Assembly: GCA_947359465.1 (NCBI GenBank)
Contig: OX375873.1
Location: forward strand, 55,771,573 to 55,835,572
Direction: 5' to 3'
Length of the DNA stretch: 64,000 nucleotides
Source of the DNA: Metellina segmentata
Taxonomy: Eukaryota > Arthropoda > Arachnida > Araneae > Tetragnathidae
The position numbers and the translations under genes are program-made. Below, piece by piece: positions 1 to 11,400 of the stretch. Numbering within the stretch: the stretch's first letter is position 1; each line of letters starts with the position of its first letter. Below the pieces are notes generated by a model that did no database searches, had not been told where the DNA came from, and saw only the letters and a list, made by a program, of their open reading frames with translations.

Positions 1-194
1 ATTATCGAAAGGGGTGTTTGTTACTACAAAGATTATTTAAAAAAATTTTTGTGTGAGATCAATGAAAGTGTGTTTGTTACTAATATTAGAATTTATGTTT
101 TACTTTGTTTGAGATGACCAAGTGGGGTGTTTATTACTACGAAGAGGGGGTCAATTTTTTTTTGTGTTAGATCAATGAGTGGGGTTGATACAAA
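1..194 (+). repeat. Partial unit at the left edge
   Basis: The window opens inside subrepeat 2 (ATTATCGAAAGGGGTG) and runs through subrepeats 3 and 4 and a V-type front half to the first core at 195. The unusual head CGAAAGGGG recurs at about 3400 and 6040, marking three copies of the same unit lineage. Confidence 0.9.
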
Positions 195-2080
195 GATTCC
201 CATAGAAACCACACCTGCCGAGCGACAAGGAGGCAGAGCATTGCAATTTCAAAGCTCATCATCCAAGTTCTCAGGCTATATAACTTCTAAGAGAATTGAA
301 ATAGATTTTTTATGAGATCACTGTGTAGGGTGTTTGTTACAATAATAAGAATTAAAATTTATATTTGTGTGGGATTATCGAGTGGGATGTTTGTTACTAC
401 AAAGAGAATTAAAAATTATTTTTGATTGAGATCACTGAATGGGTGTTTAGTACTAATATTTAAATTTAAGTTTAGATTGGTTTGAGATGACCAAATGGAG
501 TGTTTATTACTATGAAGAGGCGTTCAATTTTTTTTTTGAGTTCACTGAGTGGGGTTTTTGTTACAAAGATTCCCATAGAAACCACACCTGCCGAGCGACA
601 AGGATGCAGAGCATTGCAATTTCAAAGCTCGTCATCCAAGTTCTCAGGCTATGTAACTTCTAAGAGAATTCAAATATATTTTTTTATGAGATCACTGTGT
701 GGGGTGTTTGTTACAAATATTAGAATTAAAATTTATATTTGTGTGGGATTATCGAGTGGGGTATTTGTTACTACAAAGATTATTTAAAAAATTTTTTGTG
801 TGAGATCACTGAAAGTGTGTTTGTTACTAATATTAGAATTTAAGTTTAACTTTGTTTGAGATGACCAAGTGGGGTGTTTATTACTATGAAGAGGCGTTCA
901 ATTTTTTTTTTGAGTTCACTGAGTGGGGTTTTTGTTACAAAGATTCCCATAGAAACCACACCTGCCGAGCGACAAGGATGCAGAGCATTGCAATTTCAAA
1001 GCTCATCACCCAAGTTCACAGGCTATGTAACTTCTAAGAGAAGTGAAATGTCTTTCTTTATGTGATCACTGTGAAGGGTGTTTGTTTCTGAAATAAGAAT
1101 TAAAATTTATATTTGTGTGGGATTATCGAGTGGGATGTTTGTAACTACAAAGAGAATTAAAAATTATTTTTGATTGAGATCACTGAATGGGTGATTGTTA
1201 ATAAGATTAGAATTTAAATTTAGATTGTTTTGAGATCACCTAGTGGGGTGTTCATTACTACGAAGAGAATTAAAATTTTTTTTGTGTGTGTGAGATCACT
1301 GAGTGGGGTGTTTGTTATAAAGATTCCCATAGAAACCACACTTGCCGAGCGACAAGGAGGCAGAGCATTGCAATTTTAAAGCTCATCACCCAAGTTCACA
1401 GGCTATGTAACTTCTAAGAGAAGTGAAATGTCTTTTTTTATGTGATCACTGTGTAGGGTGTTTGTTTCTGAAATAAGAATTAAAATTTATATTTGTGTGG
1501 GATTATCGAGTGGGATGTTTGTTACTACAAAGAGAATTAAAAATTATTTTTGATTGAGATCACTGAATGGGTGTTTGTTAATAAGATTAGAATTTAAATT
1601 TAGATTGTTTTGAGATCACCTAGTGGGGTGTTCATTACTACGAAGAGAATTAAAATTTTTTTTGTGTGTGTGTGAGATCACTGAGTGGGGTGTTTGTTAT
1701 AAAGATTCCCATAGAAACCACACCTGCCGAGCGACAAGGATGCAGAGCATTGCAATTTCAAAGCTCATCACCCAAGTTCTCAGGCTATGTAACTTCTAAG
1801 AGAAGTGAAATGTATTTTTGTATGAGATCACTATGTGGGGTGTTTGTTACAAATATTAGAATTAAAAATTTATATTTGTGTGGGATTATCGAGTGGGGTG
1901 TTTGTTTCTACAAAGATTATTTAAAATTATTTTTGTTTGAGATCACTGAAAGTGTGTTTGTTACTAATATTAGAATTTAAGTTTAACTTTGTTTGAGATG
2001 ATCAAGTGGTGTGTTTATTACTATGAAGAGGCGTTCAATTTTTTTTGTGTGAGATCACTGAGTATGGGTTTTGGTACAAA
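195..2080 (+). repeat. Satellite block, cores V-F-F-I-I
   Basis: Five units have cores at 195, 568, 942, 1322 and 1704. The two cores at 942 and 1322 carry CAAGTTCACAGG in place of CAAGTTCTCAGG, shared with the core at 7359, so this piece is related to 7.3-7.7 kb. Neighbouring I units differ in length (380, 382 bp) mainly through the number of GT steps before the core. No gene is seen. Confidence 0.9.
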
Positions 2081-3590
2081 GATTCCCATAGAAACCACAC
2101 CTGCCGAGCGACAAGGAGACAGAGCATTGCAATTTCAAAGCTCGTCATCCAGGTTCTCAGGCTATGTAACATCTAAGAGAATTGAAATATATTTTTTTAT
2201 GAGATCACTGTGTGGGGTGTTTGTTACAAATATTAGAATTAAAATTTATATTTGTGTGGGATTATCGAGTGGGGTATTTGTTACTACGAATATTATTTAA
2301 AATTATTTTTGTGTGAGATCACGGAATGGGTGTTTGTTACTAAGATTATAATTTAAATTTAGATTGGTTTGGGATCACCGAGTGGGGTGTTTATTACTAC
2401 GAAGAGAATTAAATTTTTTTTTTGTGTGTAAGATCATTAAATGGGGTGTTTGTTACATAGATTCCCATAGAAACCACACTTGCCGAGCGACAAGGAGGCA
2501 GATCATTGCAATTTTAAAGCTCATCACCCAAGTTCTCAGGCTATGTAACTTCTAAGAGAATTGAAATATATTTTTTATGAGATCACTGTGTGGGGTGTTT
2601 GTTACAAGTATTAGAATTAAAAATTTATATTTGTGTGGGATTATCGAGTGGGGTGTTTGTTTCTACAAAGATTATTTAAAAATATTTTTGTTTGAGATCA
2701 CTGAAAGTGTGTTTGTTACTAATATTAGAATTTAAGTTTAACTTTGTTTGAGATGACCAAGTGGTGTGTTTATTACTATGAAGAGGCGTTCAATTTTTTT
2801 TGTGTGAGATCACTGAGTATGGGTTTTGGTACAAAGATTCCCATAGAAACCACACCTGCCGAGCGACAAGGAGACAGAGCATTGCAATTTCAAAGCTCGT
2901 CATCCAGGTTCTCAGGCTATGTAACATCTAAGAGAATTGAAATATATTTTTTTATGAGATCACTGTGTGGGGTGTTTGTTACAAATATTAGAATTAAAAT
3001 TTATATTTGTGTGGGATTATCGAGAGGAGTATTTGTTACTACGAATATTATTTAAAATTATTTTTGTGTGAGATCACGGAATGGGTGTTTGTTACTAAGA
3101 TTAGAATTTAAATTTAGATTGGTTTGGGATCACCGAGTGGGGTGTTTATTACTACGAAGAGAATTAAAATTTTTTTTTGTGTAAGATCATTAAATGGGGT
3201 GTTTGTTACAAAGATTCCCATAGAAACCACCACACTTGTCGAGCGACAAGGAGGCAGAGCATTGCAATTTTAAAGCTCATCACCCAAGTTCTCAGGCTAT
3301 GTAACTTCTAAGAGAATTGAAATGTATTTTTGAATGAGATCACTGTGTGGGGTGTTTGTTACAAATATTAGAATTAAAAATTTATATTTGTGTGGGATTA
3401 TCGAAAGGGGTGTTTGTTACTACAAAGATTATTTAAAAAAAAAATTTTGTGAGATCAATGAAAGTGTGTTTGTTACTAATATTAGAATTTATGTTTTACT
3501 TTGTTTGAGATGACCAAGTGGGGTGTTTATTACTACGAAGAGGGGGTCAATTTTTTTTTGTGTTAGATCAATGAGTGGGTTTGATACAAA
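2081..3590 (+). repeat. G-K dimer HOR, two copies of ~755 bp
   Basis: Cores are at 2081 (G), 2460 (K), 2836 (G) and 3213 (K). The two G units are 755 bp apart and share CCAGGTTCTCAGG at 2148 and 2903, where nearly all other cores have CCAAGTTCTCAGG. The K units differ: 2460 has CATAGATTCCC and 3213 has a 3 bp insertion in its core. This is the smallest higher-order period seen here. Confidence 0.85.
3213..3590 (+). repeat. K unit with 3 bp core insertion
   Basis: The core reads GAAACCACCACACTTG, with an extra CAC compared with GAAACCACACTTG. The same insertion is in the K unit at 5852, so the two are likely descendants of one copy. The subrepeat 2 tail of this unit (3435-3448) is A10T4 followed by GTGAG instead of GTGTGAG, so its total length is unchanged. 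Confidence 0.85.
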
Positions 3591-5851
3591 GATTCCCATA
3601 GAAACCACACCTGCCGAGCGACAAGGAGGCAGAGCATTGCAATTTCAAAGCTCATCATCCAAGTTCTCAGGCTATATAACTTCTAAGAGAATTGAAATAG
3701 ATTTTTTATGAGATCACTGTGTAGGGTGTTTGTTACAATAATAAGAATTAAAATTTATATTTGTGTGGGATTATCGAGTGGGATGTTTGTTACTACAAAG
3801 AGAATTAAAAATTATTTTTGATTGAGATCACTGAATGGGTGTTTAGTACTAATATTTAAATTTAAGTTTAGATTGGTTTGAGATGACCAAATGGAGTGTT
3901 TATTACTATGAAGAGGCGTTCAATTTTTTTTTTGAGTTCACTGAGTGGGGTTTTTGTTACAAAGATTCCCATAGAAACCACACCTGCCGAGCGACAAGGA
4001 TGCAGAGCATTGCAATTTCAAAGATCATCACCCAAGTTCTCAAGCTATGTAACTTCTAAGAGAAGTGAAATGTATTTTTGTATGAGATCACTATGTGGGG
4101 TGTTTGTTACAAATATTAGAATTAAAAATTTATATTTGTGTGGGATTATCGAGTGGGGTGTTTGTTTCTACAAAGATTATTTAAAATTATTTTTGTTTGA
4201 GATCACTGAAAGTGTGTTTGTTACTAATATTAGAATTTAAGTTTAACTTTGTTTGAGATGACCAAGTGGTGTGTTTATTACTATGAAGAGGCGTTCAATT
4301 TTTTTTGTGTGAGATCACTGAGTATGGGTGTTGGTACAAAGATTCCCATAGAAACCACACCTGCCGAGAGACAAGGAGACAGAGCATTGCAATTTCAAAG
4401 CTCGTCATCCAAGTTCTCAGGCTATGTAACTTCTAAGAGAATTGAAATATATTTTTTATGAGATCACTGTGTGGGGTGTTTGTTACAAATATTAGAATTA
4501 AAATTTATATTTGTGTAGGATTATCGAGTGGGGTATTTGTTACTACGAATATTATTTAAAATTATTTTTGTGTGAGATCACGGAATGGGTGTTTGTTACT
4601 AAGATTAGAATTTAAATTTAGATTGGTTTGGGATCACCGAGTGGGGGGTTTATTACTACAAAGAGAATTAAAATTTTTTTTTTGTGTAAGATCATTAAAT
4701 GGGGTGTTTGTTACAAAGATTCCCATAGAAACCACACTTGCCGAGCGACAAGGAGGCAGAGCATTGCAATTTTAAAGCTCATCACCCAAGTTCTCAGGCT
4801 ATGTAACTTCTAAGAGAATTGAAATGTATTTTTGTATGAGATCACTGTGTGGGGTGTTTGTTACAAATATTAGAATTAAAAATTTATATTTGTGTGGGAT
4901 TATCGAGTGGGGTGTTTGTTACTACAAAGATTACATAAAAAATTTTTTTGTGTGAGATCACTGAAAGTGTGTTTGTTACAAATATTAGAATTTAAGTTTA
5001 ACTTTGTTTGAGATGACCAAGTGGGGTGTTTATTACTACGAAGAGGTGGTCAATTTTTTTTTTGTGTGAGATCAATGAGTGGGGTTGATACAAAGATTCC
5101 CATCAAAACCACACCTGCCGAGCGACAAGGAGGCAGAGCATTGCAATTTCAAAGCTCATCATCCAAGTTCTCAGGCTATGTAACTTCTAAGAGAATTGAA
5201 ATATTTTTTTTTATGAGATCACTGTGTAGGGTGTTTGTTTCTAAAATAAGAATTAAAATTTATATTTGTGTGGGATTATCGAGTGGGATGTTTGTTACTA
5301 CAAAGAGAATTAAAAATTATTTTTGATTGAGATCACTGAATGGGTGTTTGTTACTAAGATTAGAATTTAAATTTAGATTGTTTTGAGATCACTGAGTGGG
5401 GTGTTTATTACTACGAAAAGAATTAAAAATTTTTTTTGTGCGTGAGATCACTGAGTGGGGTGTTTGTTATAAAGATTCCCATAGAAACCACACCTGCCGA
5501 GCGACAAGGAGGCAGAGCATTGCAATTTCAAAGCTCATCACCCAAGTTCTCAGGCTATGTAACTTCTAAGAAAATTGAAATGTATTTTTTTATGAGATCA
5601 CTGTGTGGGGTGTTTGTTACAAATATTAGAATTAAAATTTATATTTGTGTGGGATTATCGAGTGGGGTATTTGTTACTACGAATATTATTTAAAATTATT
5701 TTTTTGTGAGATCACGGAATGGGTGTTTGTTACTAAGATTAGAATTTAAATTTAGATTGGTTTGGGATCACCGAGTGGGGTGTTTATTACTACGAAGAGA
5801 ATTAAAATTTTTTTTTTGTGTAAGATCATTAAATGGGGTGTTTGTTACAAA

Positions 5852-6230
5852 GATTCCCATAGAAACCACCACACTTGCCGAGCGACAAGGATGCAGAGCA
5901 TTGCAATTTTAAAGCTCATCACCCAAGTTCTCAGGCTATGTAACTTCTAAGAGAATTGAAATATATTTTTGAATGAGATCACTGTGTGGGGTGTTTGTTA
6001 CAAATATTAGAATTAAAAATTTATATTTGTGTGGGATTATCGAAAGGGGTGTTTGTTACTACAAAGATTATTTAAAAAAAAATTTGTGTGAGATCAATGA
6101 AAGTGTGTTTGTTACTAATATTAGAATTTATGTTTTACTTTGTTTGAGATGACCAAGTGGGGTGTTTATTACTACGAAGAGGGGGTCAATTTTTTTTTTG
6201 TGTTAGATCAATGAGTGGGGTTGATACAAA
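5852..6230 (+). repeat. K unit with the same 3 bp core insertion
   Basis: It shares the extra CAC (GAAACCACCACACTTG) with the K unit at 3213, and its subrepeat 2 has the CGAAAGGGG head. Its subrepeat 2 tail at 6074-6085 is A9T3, one end of the constant-sum A/T series. Confidence 0.85.
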
Positions 6231-7738
6231 GATTCCCATAGAAACCACACCTGCCGAGCGACAAGGAGGCAGAGCATTGCAATTTCAAAGCTCATCATCC
6301 AAGTTCTCAGGCTATATAACTTCTAAGAGAATTGAAATAGATTTTTTATGAGATCACTGTGTAGGGTGTTTGTTACAATAATAAGAATTAAAATTTATAT
6401 TTGTGTGGGATTATCGAGTGGGGTGTTTGTTACTACAAAGATTATATAAAAAAAAATTTTGTGTGAGATCACTGAAAGTGTGTTTGTTACAAATATTAGA
6501 ATTTAAGTTTAACTTTGTTTGAGATGACCAAGTGGGGTGTTTATTACTACGAAGAGGTGGTCAATTTTTTTTGTGTGAGATCAATGAGTGGGGTTGATAC
6601 AAAGATTCCCATAGAAACCACACCTGCCGAGCGACAAGGAGGCAGAGTATTGCAATTTCAAAGCTCATCATCCAAGTTCTCAGGCTATGTAACTTCTAAG
6701 AGAATTGAAATATATTTTTTATGAGATCACTGTGTAGGGTGTTTGTTTCTAAAATAAGAATTAAAATTTATATTTGTGTGGGATTATCGAGTGGGATGTT
6801 TGTTACTACAAAGAGAATGAATTAAAAATTATTTTTGATTGAGATCACTGAATGGGTGTTTGTTACTAAGATTAGAATTTAAATTTAGATGTTTTGAGAT
6901 CACCGAGTGGGGTGTTTATTACTACGAAGAGAATTAAACTTTTTTTGTGTGTGTGAGATCACTGAGTGGGGTGTTTGTTATAAAGATTCCCATAGAAACC
7001 ACACCTGCCGAGCGACAAGGAGGCAGAGCATTGCAATTTCAAAGCTCATCACCCAAGTTCTCAGGCTATGTAACTTCTAAGAAAATTGAAATGTATTTTT
7101 TTATGAGATCACTGTGTGGGGTGTTTGTTACAAATATTAGAATTAAAATTTATATTTGTGTGGGATTATCGAGTGGGGTATTTGTTACTACAAAGATTAT
7201 TTAAAATTTTTTTTGTGTGAGATCACTGAAAGTGTGTTTGTTACTAATATTAGAATTTAAGTTTAACTTTGTTTGAGATGACCAAGTGGGGTGTTTATTA
7301 CTATGAAGAGGCGTTCAATTTTTTTTTTGAGTTCACTGAGTGGGGTTTTTGTTACAAAGATTCCCATAGAAACCACACCTGCCGAGCGACAAGGATGCAG
7401 AGCATTGCAATTTCAAAGCTCATCACCCAAGTTCACAGGCTATGTAACTTCTAAGAGAAGTGAAATGTCTTTTTTTATGTGATCACTGTGTAGGGTGTTT
7501 GTTTCTGAAATAAGAATTAAAATTTATATTTGTGTGGGATTATCGAGTGGGATGTTTGTTACTACAAAGAGAATTAAAAATTATTTTTGATTGAGATCAC
7601 TGAAAGGGTGTTTGTTACTAAGATTAGAATTTAAATTTAGATTGTTTTGAGATCACCTAGTGGGGTGTTCATTACTACGAAGAGAATTAAAATTTTTTTT
7701 GTGTGTGTGAGATCACTGAGTGGGGTGTTTGTTATAAA

Positions 7739-8112
7739 GATTCCCATAGAAACCACACCTGCCGAGCGACAAGGAGACAGAGCATTGCAATTTCAAAGCT
7801 CGTCATCCAAGTTCTCAGGCTATGTAACTTCTAAGAGAATTGAAACATATTTTTTTATGAGATCACTGTGTGGGGTGTTACAAATATTAGAATTAAAATT
7901 TATATTTGTGTGGGATTATCGAGTGGGGTATTTGTTACTACGAATATTATTTAAAATTATTTTTGTGTGAGATCACGGAATGGGTATTTGTTACTAAGAT
8001 TATAATTTAAATTTAGATTGGTTTGGGATCACCGAGTGGGGTGTTTATTACTACGAAGAGAATTAAATTTTTTTTTGTGTGTAAGATCATTAAATGGGGT
8101 GTTTGTTACATA
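7739..8112 (+). repeat. I unit with 4 bp deletion in subrepeat 1
   Basis: Subrepeat 1 reads TGTGGGGTGTTACAAAT near 7868-7885 where the normal form has GGGGTGTTTGTTACAAAT, a loss of four bases. The unit is 374 bp. It appears only once in the window, so it has not been spread by later amplification. Confidence 0.85.
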
Positions 8113-8494
8113 GATTCCCATAGAAACCACACCTGCCGAGCGACAAGGAGGCAGAGCATTGCAATTTCAAAGCTCATCATCCAAGTTCTCAGGCTATGTA
8201 ACTTCTAAGAGAATTAAAATATATTTTTTATGAGATCACTGTGTAGGGTGTTTGTTTCTAAAATAAGAATTAAAATTTATATTTGTGTGGGATTATCGAG
8301 TGGGATGTTTGTTACTACAAAGAGAATGAATTAAAAATTATTTTTGATTGAGATCACTGAATGGGTGTTTGTTACTAAGATTAGAATTTAAATTTAGATG
8401 TTTTGAGATCACCGAGTGGGGTGTTTATTACTACGAAGAGAATTAAAAAAAAAATTTTGTGTGTGAGATCACTGAGTGGGGTGTTTGTTATAAA

Positions 8495-11400
8495 GATTCC
8501 CATAGAAACCACACCTGCCGAGAGACAAGGAGGCAGAGCATTGCAATTTCAAAGCTCATCACCCAATTTCTCAGGCTATATAACTTCTAAGAAAATTGAA
8601 ATGTATTTTTTTATGAGATCACTGTGTGGGGTGTTTGTTACAAATATAAGAATTAAAATTTATATTTGTGTGGGATTATCAAGTGGGGTATTTGTTGCTA
8701 CAAAGATTATTTAAAATTTTTTTTGTGTGAGATCACTGAAAGTGTTTTTGTTACTAATATTAGAATTTAAGTTTAACTTTGTTTGAGATGACCAAGTGGG
8801 GTGTTTATTACTACGAAGAGGCGGTCAATTTTTTTTTGTGTGAGATCAATGAGTGGGGTTGATACAAAGATTCCCATAGAAACCACACATGCCGAGCGAC
8901 AAGGAGGCAGAGCATTGCAATTTCAAAGCTCATCATCCAAGTTCTCAGGCTATGTAACTTCTAGGAGAATTGAAATATATTTTTTATGAGATCACTGTGT
9001 AGGGTGTTTGTTTCTAAAATAAGAATTAAAATTTATATTTGTGTGGGATTATCGAGTGGGATGTTTGTTACTACAAAGAGAATGAATTAAAAATTATTTT
9101 TGATTGAGATCACTGAATGGGTGTTTGTTACTAAGATTAGAATTTAAATTTAGATGTTTTGAGATCACCGAATGGGGTGTTTATTACTACGAAGAGAATT
9201 TAAAAAAAAATTTTGTGTGTGAGATCACTGAGTGGGGTGTTTGTTATAAAGATTCCCATAGAAACCACACCTGCCGAGAGACAAGGAGGCAGAGCATTGC
9301 AATTTCAAAGCTCATCACCCAAGTTCTCAGGCTATGTAACTTCAAAGAAAATTGAAATGTATTTTTTTATGAGATCACTGTGTGGGGTGTTTGTTACAAA
9401 TTTTAGAATTAAAATTTATATTTCTGTGGGATTATCGAGTGGGGTATTTGTTACTACAAAGATTATTTAAAATTTTTTTTGTGTGAGATCACTGAAAGTG
9501 TTTTTGTTACTAATATTAGAATTTAAGTTTAACTTTGTTTGAGATGACCAAGTGGGGTGTTTATTACTACGAAGAGGCGGTCAATTTTTTTTTGTGTGAG
9601 ATCAATGAGTGGGGTTGATACAAAGATTCCCATAGAAACCACACCTGCCGAGCGACAAGGAGGCAGAGCATTGCAATTTCAAAGCTCATCATCCAAGTTC
9701 TCAGGCTATGTAACTTCTAAGAGAATTGAAATATATTTTTTTATGTGATCACTGTGTAGGGTGTTTGTTTCTGAAATAAGAATTAAAATTTATATTTGTG
9801 TGGGATTATCGAGTGGGATGTTTGTTACTACAAAGAGAATTAAAAATTATTTTTGATTGAGATCACTGAATGGGTGTTTGTTACCAAGATTAGAATTTAA
9901 ATTTAGATTGTTTTGAGATCACCGAGTGGGGTGTTTATTACTACGAAGAGAGTTAAAATTCTTTTTGTGTGTGTGAGATCACTGAGTGGGGTGTTTGTTA
10001 TAAAGATTCCCATAGAAACCACACCTGCCGAGCGACAAGGATGCAGAGCATTGCAATTTCAAAGCTCATCACCCAAGTTCTCAGGCTATGTAACTTCTGA
10101 GAGAAGTGAAATGTATTTTTGTATGAGATCACTATGTGGGGTGTTTGTTACAAGTATTAGAATTAAAAATTTATATTTGTGTGGGATTATCGCGTGGGGT
10201 GTTTGTTACTACAAATATTATATAAAAAAAAATTTGTGTGAGATCACTGAAAGTGTGTTTGTTACAAATATTAGAATTTAAGTTTAACTTTGTTTGAGAT
10301 GACCAAGTGGGGTGTTTATTACTACGAAGAGGTGGTCAATTTTTTTTTGTGTGAGATCAATGAGTGGGGTTGATACAAAGATTCCCATAGAAACCACACC
10401 TGCCGAGCGACAAGGAGGCAGAGCATTGCAATTTCAAAGCTCATCATCCAAGTTCTCAGGCTATGTAACTTGATAGAGAATTGAAATTTTTTTTATGAGA
10501 TCACTGTGTAGGGTGTTTGTTTCTAAAATAAGAATTAAAATTTATATTTGTGTGGGATTATCGAGTGGGATGTTTGTTACTACAAAGAGAATGAATTAAA
10601 AATTATTTTTGATTGAGATCACTGAATGGGTGTTTGTTACTAAGATTAGAATTTAAATTTAGATGTTTTGAGATCACCGAGTGGGGTGTTTATTACTACG
10701 AAGAGAATTTAAAAAAAATTTTGTGTGTGAGATCACTGAGTGGGGTGTTTGTTATAAAGATTCCCATAGAAACCACACCTGCCGAGCGACAAGGAGGCAG
10801 AGCATTGCAATTTCAAAGCTCATCACCCAAGTTCTCAGGCTATGTAACTTCTAAGAAAATTGAAATGTATTTTTTTATGAGATCCCTGTGTGGGGTGTTT
10901 GTTACAAATATTAGAATTAAAATTTATATTTGTGGGGGATTATCGAGTGGGGTATTTGTTACTACAAAGATTATTTAAAAATTTTTTTGTGTGAGATCAC
11001 TGAAAGTGTGTTTGTTACTAATATTAGAATTTAAGTTTAACTTTGTTTGAGATGACCAAGTGGGGTGTTTATTACTACGAAGAGGCGGTCAATTTTTTTT
11101 GTGTGTGAGATCAATGAGTGGGGTTGATACAAAGATTCCCATAGAAACCACACCTGCCGAGCGACAAGGAGGCGGAGCATTGCAATTTCAAAGCTCATCA
11201 TCCAAGTTCTCAGGCTATGTAACTTCTAAGAGAATTGAAATATATTTTTTTATGTGATCACTGTGTAGGGTGTTTGTTTCTGAAATAAGAATTAAAATTT
11301 ATATTTGTGTGGGATTATCGAGTGGGATGTTTGTTACTACAAAGAGAATTAAAAATTATTTTTGATTGAGATCACTGAATGGGTGTTTGTTACTAAGATT

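Larger units (their letters stand above)
3591..8494 (+). repeat. Irregular satellite block, mixed unit types
   Basis: Cores at 3591, 3964, 4341, 4718, 5095, 5474, 5852, 6231, 6604, 6985, 7359, 7739 and 8113 read V-F-G-K-V-I-K-V-V-I-F-I-K. The first units repeat 195 and 568 exactly 3396 bp (nine units) downstream. V-I-K here resembles the trimer block at 17.5-20.9 kb but is not regularly repeated. No stable higher-order period is visible, suggesting an older or rearranged stretch. Confidence 0.85.
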
